This document shows, in pieces, positions 38,322 through 51,800 of a stretch of 64,000 nucleotides of DNA. Below the pieces are notes generated by a model. It was not told the origin of the DNA. It worked only from the letters and a program-made list of their open reading frames with translations, and made no database searches. Source of the DNA: Lates calcarifer (taxonomy: Eukaryota; Chordata; Actinopteri; Centropomidae); the NCBI RefSeq assembly GCF_001640805.2, contig NC_066855.1, forward strand, positions 16,338,236-16,402,235, written 5' to 3'. The stretch's first letter is position 1. The number at the start of each line of letters is the position of its first letter. Made by a program: the position numbers and the translations under genes.

Positions 38322-40785
38322 GCTTTTTGAACTTACTAAACACTGGACCTTTAACAATCTTTATAAAGGGGAATCTTTCCACATCAAACATGGAAGAAGA
38401 AGAGTGATGTTTTCACCGAGAGAAATCACAATAAGCACAACCACACTTCACTGGTCCATTTTTCAGGTTGTTGTTTGACCTTTGTGTTTCTGGTGAGGTG
38501 CTTTTGCACTTTCTGATTACTCTCGTAGTCTCACTGTCAGTTAATCCCACTGGTTTCCACTGAGATGATCTATTGTAGGCTTAAATCTATCCAGTTTATT
38601 GTGAACCCTGTCACCTATCACATCACTGAACCATCGTCTGAGCCATTGCATATACTGACTGTGGAAATAGCCATTTTATAGAGCAAAATATAAGAATAAA
38701 GCACTTACTAATTTGTGAATTAATTGATTGTTACTTACCAAGTATTTGGAAATGTATGACATTTTTATGGGATTGATGGGATTAATGGGATGATAGTGAA
38801 TTAGATTTCCTTCCCTGGACAGAAGGCTCATGTTGATGGTAGAAGATGTACGCCTGTCTTTATTTGACTACTCCCCTGTCCTAAACTGTAACTAGGATAA
38901 GTTTTCTTTAAAGGAAACAGATCCCCAAAGCCTAAATACGTAGGGAACCTATCAGTTGTACTGTTCTTTTTTCTTTCTTGAGCCCCTGTGAATGGATAAT
39001 GCAGACTATGAAGTCCAACGTGCGACTTGCATTTTGCTCCTTCAGGGATGTACTTGATTTCCTCTTCCTCCTGTACTGTGTTCATGTGTTGTAATTAATT
39101 ATTCAGATAGTAATGATTTGAAATGTTGAACATCATCTTCAAGTCTCTCTGTCATCCTTCCTGTCAATCGATTTATTGCAGTGATCTACTGTATAATTCT
39201 GCCAAAAGTATGCATTTCTGCCTTTTCTCCTAGTTGTTGAGATTTTTTTGGGACTTCTTTGCGATTTCTGTTCTTGTAAATAGATTCCCCAACATTTGAA
39301 AGACCGTTTGGTGTAGAAAGGTTGCATGCATATGAATGTATGAAATAAACAAAAGGCACCAAAAGCCCCCCACAGTTCTTCGGGCTCTTGCAGAGACAAC
39401 CCCTAATTGCCAAGAAATGTGGTTTGAAAAAAACAAGATGCGGCGCAGCAAAACTTTACTTGAAGACTTTAACCTATTTAATATTCTGCTGAGGTCTACA
39501 GGGGTTGTTTGTAGACAGGGCCTGTACCACTTCTCTCCTGTAAGTGCCTTCTTTCACATAGGATCGAGTGATAGGCATGCAGGTCCCTTTTTCAAATGCA
39601 GTTAGTTGTCACCTAAACTACGCTGTCGAGATCGGCGGGCACTAATAAGCACACTGCATTGTGGTAACAACAACACTTGTCACTCTGGGGAGCATGCCTG
39701 CCAAAACTGACAACTTTTCTTGCGGCTATACATCCTTGGATATCTTAATTTCTTATATCTATCCTCTTTTTCACCAAACTTGTAAATGGTATGATGAACT
39801 ATATGAGATTTTATGTGTATACAGTACGATGTGCATGTAACATGTAGAATAGGGTGTTTTTATTGAAACCTTTTTTGAAACAATTATGAGGATGTTTGGC
39901 ACAAAATGTGATGCACTGATGCATTGAATTGTGTTGCCAAATGAACTTGGTTATATGAAGATACACTGACTTTTTCTTTTCCCTTAATCCAGTTCTAACA
40001 AAATTCACTTCCGGTCGTAAATGTTTACAACAATAACATACTGACCAACATGCTCCCGCTGTTATTAGCATCACCACTGCCGACGACGCATCAACAACTG
40101 TGAACTTAATTACGTCATCTTGCAGATTTGTAAAAGCTTGCAAGTTTTCGAAAACTTGAGGAGGTTTTGTGTTTTTTCATTTTGCTCCAGATTAAAAGGT
40201 TGATTACAAAGTGAAAATCTCAAAGGCTGTACAAAAGTCTTGCTGACTTCTTGCTCCTTTTCACCATTCGCTTGCTGTTCATAAGCCTGTGTCAGTAGCC
40301 TACAGTACAAACTGAAAATGTGATGTGAGTCTAAGTCTGAAGAGCAACACAGCCATGAAACGATTCCTGCTGAACTGTTGTGTCCACTGCTGTAAATGTA
40401 TGTTTTCTGGACCAGATATGGAATTACTATGAGTTGTGCAATCGTGGCTTATCCTTGCTTGTTTTTGTTTTACAGGAGAGATCTGTGTGTTTCTCTCAGT
40501 AGATTTTGTGAACTTGTGTTTGGACAGTTTCAGAGAGTATTCAGTCCTAGCTGATTTACACAAGAACTGACCCCCCCAAGAGACACATTAAACCTGGTGA
40601 ACATGCTTTGTTGGATTTTTGATTGATCGATACTTATGAAGGTCAGGAGGATTGAATTGTAGGCCTTCATCCTGTGCAGTAAATCATTTGCTTCATAAAC
40701 CTGGTCAGTTGTTTGTAAACTGTAAATGGATTCTTTCTGTACATGAGATAAAATAGAAATAAATTTGTTCCCACAGTCTGACAGC
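38322..40785 (+). terminator. fam171a2: fam171a2 3' UTR with several polyadenylation signals
   Basis: Downstream of the fam171a2 stop, AATAAA hexamers occur at 38695-38700, 39344-39349 and 40758-40763. This predicts 3' UTRs of about 0.4, 1.0 and 2.45 kb. The stretch has no other gene. The last signal lies about 1.0 kb before the grn promoter motifs. Which signals are used cannot be read from the sequence. Confidence 0.5.
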
Positions 40786-40924
40786 TTTTGTGATTTCATT
40801 ACAATATACTGAAGAGAAAGCCAACATTTCAAACAATGAACACTTAGTGACAGGAAAAACTCCTTTTTAACAGGAGGAAACCTCTGACAGGACTGGATTC
40901 AGGGTTGAGAGGAGAGAAATGATG

Positions 40925-40943
40925 GAGAGAGAGAGAGAGAGAG
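40925..40943. repeat. (GA)n microsatellite
   Basis: Short GA run in the fam171a2-grn spacer. Confidence 0.8.
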
Positions 40944-41210
40944 CAGTAACAGCTGTTGTATAGAAGCACTGTCAGACTGCTTGTTATAATGACAATAATA
41001 GTAGCAATAGCTATAGGTGTAATGGTGTTATCGATAATAACAGCAGCAGTAAGAGCAGAGACGATTAATATAATTATTAGAATAATAATATAATATGATG
41101 CTTTGTTATGGTAAATCCACCTGACAGTACATACAGCAGAAGTACAGCAGAACTGATCAGTTTATTGATGAATAATAATAATTATAATTTAGATAGACGG
41201 ATATGTCTTT

Positions 41211-41241
41211 GATAGATAGATAGATAAATAGATAGATAGAA
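41211..41241. repeat. (GATA)n microsatellite
   Basis: About seven GATA units with one AATA interruption, in the fam171a2-grn spacer. Confidence 0.85.
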
Positions 41242-41728
41242 TAACTAAACAGAAATATAAATAATAGAAAAAACAGAGACTAAAGATAGACCCAAAGTTA
41301 TACTATGTCCTGAATATACAGTGTACAATGGTTTCAGTAACACTGTACACTGATATACACACAGTTGTCAGTTTATTACATACACCTTAGTAAGTAATTC
41401 CTTCATGACTGTTCATGTTCCTCCATTTCAGAGGCTGCTATTGGTGGTACTGCTGAATTGCACTGCATAATGTTGACAGGTGTTCCTTATTCAAATCAAT
41501 TTGGGTCAGCTAAACAGACACCTCTTTGTATAAAGCAGTACAGCACTAAACATATTTTTACAGTGAGGAATTGATACTTTCATTTAATCAAAGGCCAGAA
41601 TACTTCCTCCACCACCTCTGTATTAATACCTAATACTGAGTCCATGTGTGCTATTGCTGTTTACCCTGTTGTCCTGTAGACGCATAGACTGTATGGTTAG
41701 ATGCAGTGTACTGTCCCTTTAAAAAAAA

Positions 41729-41869
41729 GACGTCACGCCTCTCAGTCACGTGCCTGTGTGAGTCATGTGATTGTTGAACAGTCCTGCCTTGTGTTGTCTG
41801 GATGTTTTCAAGCCTCTTTAAATACGATATATATGTGACAGCTTGGACTTAATGCACCGAACCTACCGG
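41729..41869 (+). promoter_or_regulatory. grn: grn promoter with two CLEAR/M-box-like E-boxes and non-coding exon 1
   Basis: In a 45 bp stretch lie GACGTCAC (41729-41736, CRE/ATF-like), GTCACGTGCC (41745-41754) and GTCATGTGAT (41762-41771). The second matches the lysosomal CLEAR consensus GTCACGTGAC at nine of ten positions. The third contains the MITF M-box core TCATGTGA. A TATA-like ATATATATG follows at about 41827-41834. A short leader then ends in CCGG followed by a GTGAGA donor at 41870, read as the end of a non-coding first exon. Mammalian GRN is a TFEB/TFE3 target, so the motifs fit conserved lysosomal control. The transcription start is inferred at about 41850. Confidence 0.55.
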
Positions 41870-42060
41870 GTGAGAAAAAAGCTTCAGTTTTATAAACAGG
41901 GGGAAAAATGTTTCCGCAGAAATTAATTCAAACCGGTTAGCTTTACTGTTAGACACCTAGCCTGCTAAGCTAACTTGTCTTGTTTTCCTGTGGATTAGCT
42001 TATTATGGTTTGTTTTGTCTTGTGACAGAGTCTCGTAAGCGTTCATACATTAACTTTTAC

Positions 42061-42068
42061 TATATACA

Positions 42069-42101
<33 letters not shown>

Positions 42102-42147
42102 GTATACACACACATACACACACACACACACATATATATATATAAAT
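42061..42147. repeat. Compound (TA)n(CA)n microsatellite in grn intron 1
   Basis: TATATACATACATA then TA repeats, CA repeats and TA repeats again. Likely highly polymorphic. Confidence 0.9.
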
Positions 42148-42802
42148 CTTACCCAGTCTTTTCCCACTGTATCGTGTTAACAAATGGTGCTTATGTTGTT
42201 TTTAGGCTGTCAAAGGAGTATGCAGTGCAGTGCTCTTTGTCAATAACAACTGAACTCAGTCTGTCTCCACCTCGAATCATCTGATAAAAATGGTAAAGTA
42301 GACTCACTACAAGGAGTGCACAGTAACTAAACACATTTACTTGTACTAATAAACATAGTGGTGCAAAAACAACAAACATTTCATATTTCACGTTCAATAA
42401 TGATGGAAATAACCATTTGAGTACTAGAGATTCAAAAACCAAGCTAATAGCAGAAAAGTATATTATTTAAACTTGGTACATAGTGACTCTAGAAGTTGTA
42501 TAATAGCCATTGACGGCATGAAGTGCTGAACATACATAAAAGGGGCACGAACTTTACAGCAAGGCTCTGGATTTGTTTAGTGTGGAAATCCACTTTATCA
42601 GTAGGAATGCTGCTGAGCTGCTGCACACTTTCTGTGTTTTCCATCTCCACAGTGATTTAGTGATTTCTCCCAGAAAATAGAAAATGATAAGACTGAATTT
42701 GTAGACCATAGTTCAGGTATTTTTTAGTATGTTGTCAGACCACATTTCAACACTACACTGCATACAGTCGTCTCCTCTCCTTCTTGTGTTCAGGCACTGC
42801 AG

Positions 42803-45800
42803 ATGGGGATCTTGTGTCTGGTTCTGCTGGGCCTGAGCTCAGCACTGGTCTGTCCTGATGGGGGCATGTGTGAGGACAGAAACACCTGCTGCAAGAACAA
42901 TGTGGGAGGATATGGATGCTGCCCACTACCACATGTGAGTTATCAGTAGTGCATATTGCTGGACTTGCTTGCTTACTTACTTGACACTTGCATGAGTATA
43001 AGCACAATCACATTTTTGCACTGTTCTCGTAGTAATTTAAACAATAGTGGACAAAGTACTTGGATCTTTTATTGAAGTTATAAAAAGTAGTAGTACCATC
43101 ATGTAAGGATGCATTACTGTCTTAGCTGTCAGATAAATGTAGTGGAGGATAAAGTGCAATACTTCCCTCTCAAATGAAGCAGACTAGAGGTATAAAGTAG
43201 CATAAGTATTTACCTGAAATCAACTCTCTCTTTAACACACCTATTTAAGCAGGATGACAGCAAATTTTTGCTCCTTTTTTCTTTTTTGGACAATTTATGT
43301 GTCACAATTTCACAGTTTATGAGCAGCTGAAATTTCACTGAGCACTTGTAGATAAACCTTAACCTGCACGTCTGAGAATCTTCACAGGTAGACAGTGATC
43401 TCTGCTCTGAAGAGTTCATTCTTCACATCATGTTCTGCTTCTTTGTGTTCTCTCATCTGCAGGCTGAGTGTTGCTCAGACCATCTCCACTGCTGCTACGA
43501 GGGGACCCTGTGTGATCTGGTTCACCAGAAATGTGTTAATAAGACCGTTTCCCTTCCCCTGATGAGACGACTTCCTACCAAACAGGCCCTGCTCGTTCCT
43601 CAGGTAGCTCTGACAAAGGCCTTTCTCAAGTCGAAGGCATATGTTATTCTTTTAAAAAAAAAATTCTCTCCTTAGTGCTCATTAGACGTATGTTTTGTTA
43701 GGAGATTTGGCTGATCTTTGCGCTAGAATCACTGGTGCATAAAGTTCCGGGTGCAACTTCAACCTTTAGACATGCAAATGTGATTGGAGAATATAAGTCA
43801 AACAAGACGTTTGACACATAAACACCATTTTATCTGCAGCGTTTGTTTTTTCTTATCTCTCTTTACTCAGTATCCTCTTTCAAAAAACATTCAGAGTAAG
43901 CATTCTCTCACTGAAGTGCACCTTTAGATCATATACATAAACATAGAAAAAATAAATGATGCATGGACCAGGTAGTTAACAAATTAGAAATGAAGGGTAA
44001 CAACAACATAAAGATGCTTTAGAAAACCAACGTATTGTTGATGAAAAGTACTTTTCTCAGTAGTTCTTTGGTTAAAAATACATTGCTGCATGCCAACTGA
44101 AAGCTCGGGTGTTTATCATTATTATTTTAATTGTCCCCTGAGGGTGATTTACAACAGCTTTAGTGACATATTTACTTTTTATCTAGTCACTCCGGCCCTT
44201 GATATTGTAAGGATTCAAAGTTTCATTTATTAATTCACCCCTCTGATCCTAATCAACCAACGCTGAGTTCCAAAACATAGAAAATAAACACCCATAAAAT
44301 AAAAGCATGGAGAAAAACACCAAAACTACATTTCAATTAATATAAAAGAGTTGAACATTGCAATCTTGAGGGGCATTCACAAATGATTTACATTATTTAT
44401 ATATTGTAAGAAAGAAAGTCTTTCCATTTGAGAAACTGTTTCTGTTACTAAATACATTCATAATCCTGCCATTGTCATGTTGTTAGTCTTTTTGTTTTTT
44501 GACCATGTTTGTTCCTGTCATTGGTATTCATGGTCTGCAATGTGTGATGGCTGCAGCTCAGCGAGGGAGTGAAGGCCATCATTTGTCCGGACCAGGAGTC
44601 TGAGTGTCCGGATGACACCACTTGCTGCCAGCTTCCTGACGGCTCCTGGGGCTGCTGTCCATTAGCCAAGGTGATTCACATGAGCTCAACGCACACATAC
44701 CAAAACACTGTCACCTAAAACCACAGACTCAATACAAACCCCAAGCACTTCACACCAAGAAACATATTTCATGGTCTGCTGGTCAGCTTCTAGGGCTGCC
44801 TGTGTGTCTTCTGGTTTTCTGGTTAGGTTTCATTTTTAGAGCAGTTTGTGTGAATTACGATTGTTCCTCTGCCAATCAAATAAGAAGAGTACTTTGAGTT
44901 TCAGGAGTTTGTTTCAAATCAGAAGATAGGTGTTGTTTCACAACACAACCACACGACCACAAGTTTGTCAGGTGATAATTATCTGTGTATACCATAAGTT
45001 TTCATAAATGAGCCAGGGTGTGACCAGCACGAATGAATTGAAAGCCAGGTAAAAATTTAAACATTAAGTTAATTACCTGTAGCCAGCAGCAACAGCTCAG
45101 CCTTTTGCATTTTGGACTGTTTGGTGAATAAAACAAGCAGTCTGAATACATTATGGGGCATCATTGGGCTTTGGGAAATTACAGCTGGCACATTTTACTG
45201 TTTAATTTATACACAAACCAATGAATCCATTAATTTATAAAATGATCAGCATTAATGGTTAGTCGAAGCCTTAAATGCAAGGCCAACAGGATTTTCAGAG
45301 GCATTTGATTTGATAGTAACGCAGGTTTATGTCCAATTATCGATGGTAAAATAAAATCCATGTATTTATAGATGTTATGTTTATATTCTGATTTTATTTC
45401 TACATGAGAAAGCATTCAGTTATGATTAGTTTGTCATACATTTGTAATCCTCTCCAGCTGTCAGCATCCAAGTTGTGCATCAGTACATTTCCATTATTTG
45501 TAGGAAACTGTGTCCTTGACTGAAGATTGTTCCTGACTGTCAGAAATTATTTTCTTCTCTCTGCAGGCGGTGTGTTGTGAGGACAAGCGCCACTGTTGCC
45601 CTGAGGGAACAAAGTGTGATCTTGTTCACTCAAAGTGTGTCTCTGCCTCGCTGCAGTCCTTCCCCATGCTGGAGAAACTGCCTGCCAGAAGGAGGGAGAA
45701 TAATCCAGGTGGGGAATTCTTCTTGTAAATATGTACCCTCTGACAAGCCGTCCACAGACCAAACAGTAACATCAAACAGACGTCTTGTAATTGGAAAAAA

Positions 45801-48800
45801 GGATGACAAAAAGTCACTGACATCAGTTGTTCTCTCTACAGCTGTATGCTGATGATACTACACTATTGACATATGAATATGTTTTGTTGTTTGACCTTTA
45901 TGTTTCTGCAGCTTTGACTGTGGGTTCAGTGACATGTCCAGGTGGGAAAAGCAGCTGTCCAGATAGTTATACCTGCTGCCTGTTAACCAGTGGAGACTAT
46001 GGCTGCTGCCCTTACCCACAGGTACCCATGTGGAATACCCTGTTGCACGCACATTTCTGTGCTGCACTCTGTTCGATCAGAACAAGAACAGTCTCTGAGT
46101 CTTACTTGTTGAAGAACAACTGTAAAACAACTGAGAAATTGCAGGAGTAGGTACTTATTCTATGTTTGATGTGTTTATCAGGCCATGTGCTGCAGCGATC
46201 ATCTCCACTGTTGCCCCAGCAACACGATATGTGACCTGGAGCATGGTGTCTGTAAGTCTGGTGCAACACAACTGCCGCTGCTGAAGAAGATCCCTGCTGT
46301 ACCCAACGACAGTAAGCAGCTACTACTGTTCATGTTAATTTAAGTAGAATTGTAGAACTGTACATTTCAGTGGCTTTATTTACAACTTGAACCCTGTTCC
46401 TATATCTCGTCCTGTCAGTCGAGTGTCCAGACAAGAAGTCAGTCTGTCCTGATCAGACCACCTGCTGCCAGATGACCAACGGCTCATATGGCTGCTGTCC
46501 GATGCCTAATGTGAGCAAGGGCCGGATTATGGTCCCTGAGAACTAGTTCTTAAGATGTGCTGTCAAACCACGTCATAAATCAAATGTGTTTACAGTGATT
46601 CTGATCAGCCACACTGGAAGACAGAGTGAAAAGCCAGCTGTTATCGATGTGATATCATTTAAAAACAGGGATAACTGTGCATATTTTCGGACAGTCTCTC
46701 CTGGACATTTATAGTGTTTTGCTCAAACAATAAATGTAAAAAGAGAAGCTGAGAGAGAAGTTCAGACCCTGCATCTCTCACCTCCACACAGCATTAAGTG
46801 GGTGTGAATGTGGGATCATGGGGAAAGCAGTGTTCATAAAATTGTAAAGTTTTCTCATCAGAGATTAGATTTTTAAGAAATTCTGGCACTTCAAGTAGAG
46901 CTATGATCCAGTTTTACCCTTCTGTTATAAAGGTGTGCTTTCTCTACCTCTGTTTGGTTCTGTGGTTTGACTACAGCTCAAGAAAATAGTTCAGTTTGCA
47001 TTTAAAATTACTGTCCACTCTCTCTGATCACTCTCTACAATTTATTAAGTTCAACCTCACCAAAAAACCTTGAATACTGTTGAGATGATTCTCACTGAAC
47101 AGGAAAGAGGTTCAGACAACTGTCTTTTCCGTCTGAGCCATTTAAAAGAAGCCGCCTCTGGCACTTTAAAGCACATTTTGGTTTTAGCTGGTTGTCATTT
47201 GTAATTTATAGTTATATATATAGTTATATATAGAGCCTTATCAAACTGTGTATTATACTGACACTGACTAAGTCCCTTTCTGTTCATCCAGGCCGTCTGT
47301 TGCTCAGATCACATTCACTGCTGCCCTGAAGGCACAGAGTGTGACCTGTCCCACAGCACCTGTGTGTCAGCTCAGGGAGACACCAATATGGCCTCCAAGA
47401 TCCCTGCTGCTGTGACAGAGCTGGTAGCAGCACAGAGCAAAGGTGAGAGTGGAGCAGTCGGTCAATGTCAGTTAGTAGTTTCAGCTCTATAACTCCATAT
47501 GAATCCTTTCAGTTAACTGACTTGTATTTGAAGAAATGAAACTTGTTTACGAGGACACTGATGATAATGTGTGTGTTCATCTCTCAGTCGGTGCTGTTCC
47601 CTGTAATGAATCTGTGGCCTGTGCTGACGGAAACACCTGCTGTAAATCGTCAGAGGGGGAATGGGCCTGTTGTCCTTTACCTAAGGTACCAACATAACCT
47701 AATGACTGAATCAGACAGACACATGAGCTGACTCCTTAGATCATTATTCATCTCTTGTCTGCAGAGTTTTGCACTTTAGTTGTCAGTGGTCTTGATAATT
47801 CACCCGGCCCCGGAAGGACTGTCTAATCAGTAACACTCTGGAAAATTCTTTTTGTTGCATCATGTGTGTGTGTAGAAATATAAGTTAGGTAAGTTAATGA
47901 TTAATGCAAACTTTTATTCAGTCTGGGGAGTTACAGTAGTTCCATTGTCCATTAATGCAGGTTAGCATGGAGGAGGTGGAGGACAGTTTTTAGAAATATA
48001 ATAGAAAAGAAAGCATCACACATCATGTTGAATTTTTAAAGAGGAAAGTAAATTCAACTCTTGCAGCAAAGGGACATTAAAAATACTTTTTAATTTTATG
48101 AACTTTGGGCATGCTACTACAAAGGCAAAAAGAAGTTATCAAAGCCTGAAATTTCCACTGTCTTAAATGTGATTAAGAAATGGCAGTTAATGGGAAGTCA
48201 AGACAAGACCTGGAAGACCAAGAAAACTTTCAGATAAAACAGTACATTCTGCTGGGAGGAAAGGCAAATGTTCATTCTGCAAGAAGGTTTAAAATGTGGA
48301 TCAGCCAGAATCCTTTTGGAAACAAGTGCTGTGGACAGATGAAGTTTAAACTGAGCTCTTTGGCCTCAATCACCAGAGGTTTGTTTGGAAAAAAAGGAGC
48401 AGTGTTTGATGAAAAGAGCATTTTAACAACTGTCCAGCATGGGGGTGGAAATGTTCTGCCTCGGGGTTGTGTGGCAGCACAGACAGAGGGAAGAATGGAT
48501 TCCACAAAATATCAGCAGATTCTGGAGGCAAATGTAATGCAGTCAAGTCCAGAAAGTGAAACTGAAAAGAGGCTGAGCTCCAGCAGGACAATGATCCAAA
48601 GCAGATATCAAAATCCATGCTGAACCACTTGAAGGAAGTGGAGCACATTACACTGCTCTTTAAATCACTGGCTTCCTGTGTGTCCAGCTCACCAATAAAT
48701 TACAGACATGACCCCTAAACTGCTTGGCTGGTTGTGAATGCAGTTTTAATGTTTTCTTCTTAATGTCTTGTTTTAAATGTATTCTCAGCCCCCACAGCCC

Positions 48801-51800
48801 CTCCCCTCTTGACCTGAACATCACTGAAAATCTGTGGGTAGATCTTAAACAGGCTGTGTGTGCAGGACAGACTAAAAATATCTCAGAATGTGATGTGATC
48901 TGCAGGAAGAGTGGCTGAAAAATTCTTAAATCAAGAACGGAAAGACTCCTAGCTCCCACAAAAAGTGTTTCTAAGTACTGACTTAGTAGGGTGGCCGGAC
49001 CTTTGCACACAGCTGAATATAACGCTGCTGAGTCGGGATTGTTTATCCTCACCGCAGCCCTTGTTTGTTTCACCTTCCCTGTAGGCCGTGTGTTGCGAGG
49101 ACCACCTGCACTGCTGTCCCCACGGCACCATTTGTAACCTGGCAGCCTCCACGTGTGATGACTCCACGGGCAAAGCTGTGATGCTTTGGCTCAACAAAGT
49201 GCCCGTCTTCCCCTTACCAACCGATAACAGCAAGTGCGACAGATCCACGTCGTGCCCTGGAAAATCTACCTGCTGCAAGACGGCGAGTGGGGACTGGGCC
49301 TGCTGTCCTCTGCCTCAGGTAAAATAGGAGCGGAGTGAGGTTGTTAAGGTCAAGCTACATTTTTTGAAGTGTTTCTGGGACATTTTTTTTTTTTTTTTTT
49401 TTTTACACATTACCCCGTCTATATTTTGTGTTCCTGCCAGGCTGTGTGCTGCGATGACCACGTCCACTGCTGCCCTCACGGTACAGTGTGCAACCTGGTG
49501 GCTGAAACCTGTGATGACCCGTTGGGTTTTTCACCTTCTCTTCCCTGGATGGAGAAAGTTCCCACTGTGTCCTCCGAGGTTCAGGATGAGAAATGCGACA
49601 AAGAGACCATGTGTCCGGGGGGCACCACCTGCTGTAAGAAGAACTCCGGACAGTGGGCCTGCTGCCCCTTACCCCAGGTCAGTATCTTCTTCTTCACAGT
49701 CAAAGCGCTTGTTGAGCATATGTGTTGGTCTGATGACACTGGTGTGTTTTGAAGCACAGATAGCCGAGGGTTGTGTTTGTTCTTGTTCAGTGTCAACTGT
49801 AATAGAGTCATGAAGAAGGAGCAGTTATTTCAGGCAACCATGGTAAAAGATGATGTTAGATAACTTACAGCTGCAGCTCTTTTCATTATGGAATCATCAT
49901 TTTAGCCATTTTTTAAAGCAAATACCTCAAAAAAAAAAGTTTCTAATTCTAAAATGTGAAAAAAATTATAGTAAAATGTAATAGTAAAACGTATGTATTT
50001 GAGTTTTCTGTCAAAGGATTCATTGAGCAGTCAAGAAAAGAATCATTATTGTGTATTAATATTATTGTGTGCATTATTGTGTGTGCATTAATGTGTTAGA
50101 AAATAGATGGTTCTTTGACTAAAGAGTCAAAAGTACAAACCTGTGCTCACTAAAAGTTAAGAGGAGAGGTCCAACTCCAACTCCAACTCTAAAGGAACAT
50201 TTCAGTGAAAAAACTGAAGATTAGATAAAATAAAAACATATTGTGCCACTTAAATCAGTTTTTCAGATTTTGAGTCATATTTGGACAAACTCAGTGACTG
50301 TGTTTTGTTCATAATTTGCCAGAGCTTTGATGCCTTATTTGCAGCCAAGAGGGAAAGACATCAGTTTTTCAGTTGAAAATATCAGGACTTGCTGGCAGCT
50401 TTGATTTCTCCCAGTTGGTGAAAAGAGCAAATAACAACAAAATATTTGGCGAATTGTCTGTACCATATCTACATCAAAATAAAAAAGTGCTTTACTTGCT
50501 TTATGTCTGACCTCACTCTAGATAGATAGTTTAGACTTAATAGCCTTTTACCTGGTGTGACTGTAAGGCCTGCAGTGGAGGTTGGAATAATGTTTGAATG
50601 TTTCCAAGTCAGATTAATGTGAGGTTTTCCTGTTTTTCCCACTCAGAGGTGTGAATCCTCTTGAATTCGTGGCTTCTTTGCCAATAACACTGTGGCTAAT
50701 GCCTGTGGTTATGGTTGGATTTAGAGCCATCCATCACACTAAACTGAGTGAAAAAACATAATTTCTCAGGGAATGTAATGAAATGATTAAATCTGATGGT
50801 CATAAACATAAATCTATAGTGTCAATAAATCACCCCGAAGAGCCCTGTGCTGATGTGTTGAGGAGGATTTAGGAAAACATTAAAAGAAAACTTGAGAACA
50901 AGAATTTACAGCAGGGAAAAGTACTATCTATTAATCTGCACTTATTTTATGATTTATTGATTGTTTCAATCCATTTTCAAGCAGAAATGCCAATTGTTTT
51001 TCAATTGTTTGTCAAATGTAAGGATTTGCTGCTTTTCTTTTGAGTTGAATTTTTTGAATTGTTAGTCAGACATTACAAGACATTGAGGATGTGTTTTCTG
51101 ATGCACTATACTCCAATTAATAGACAGACAAATTGGTAGATCAATCGATAATAAAAACTAGACTATAACTAGACTAGGGCTAAACAGTCTTTTATAATAG
51201 AAAAAAACATCAAAATCCATACATTATTTCCTGAGAAATTGAAGAAAATGTTGAATTTCGCAGTGTTAAGAATCCATTCCTTTCACTGAATCCGCACCAA
51301 ATTTTATTAGGTTCTTCCCTGATCTAGGCCTCTTCCCTCTACCAAGTTTGATGCACATCGGTTCAGTACTTTTTAAACAAACAAACCAAATGACATGAAA
51401 ACATAACCTTCTGGAGGTAATAATCCTCAGTGGCAGACATATAATCATGCATTAAAACATGACACAGTGCTCTTAAATATCATCTTAATGATCCGAACAG
51501 CTGTGTTTTTTGGATGAAAGAAGAGGAGTATCTCATGGCATTCTTTGACTTTTATGTCATTAGTTGGAAATCATGCTGCGTGAAATCTCTTGCATCTGTG
51601 GAGCAGAAAAATCTGGCATTTAAAGGCATTTCACTCGCTATTAAAGAGCTTTTCAATCTTGCTGTCTCCAGGCTGTGTGCTGTAACGATCACGAGCACTG
51701 CTGCCCCAAAGGCTACAAGTGTAACGTGGCTGAGCAGACCTGTGACAAGTCTGGAGACATGAGCCTGCCCTGGCTGCAGAAGATCCCGGCCGTGCAGAGG

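Noticed and set aside
48180..48623. 147-codon open frame as a separate gene inside grn
   Set aside because: It is part of the broken Tc1 transposase; the conserved motifs lie in several frames.
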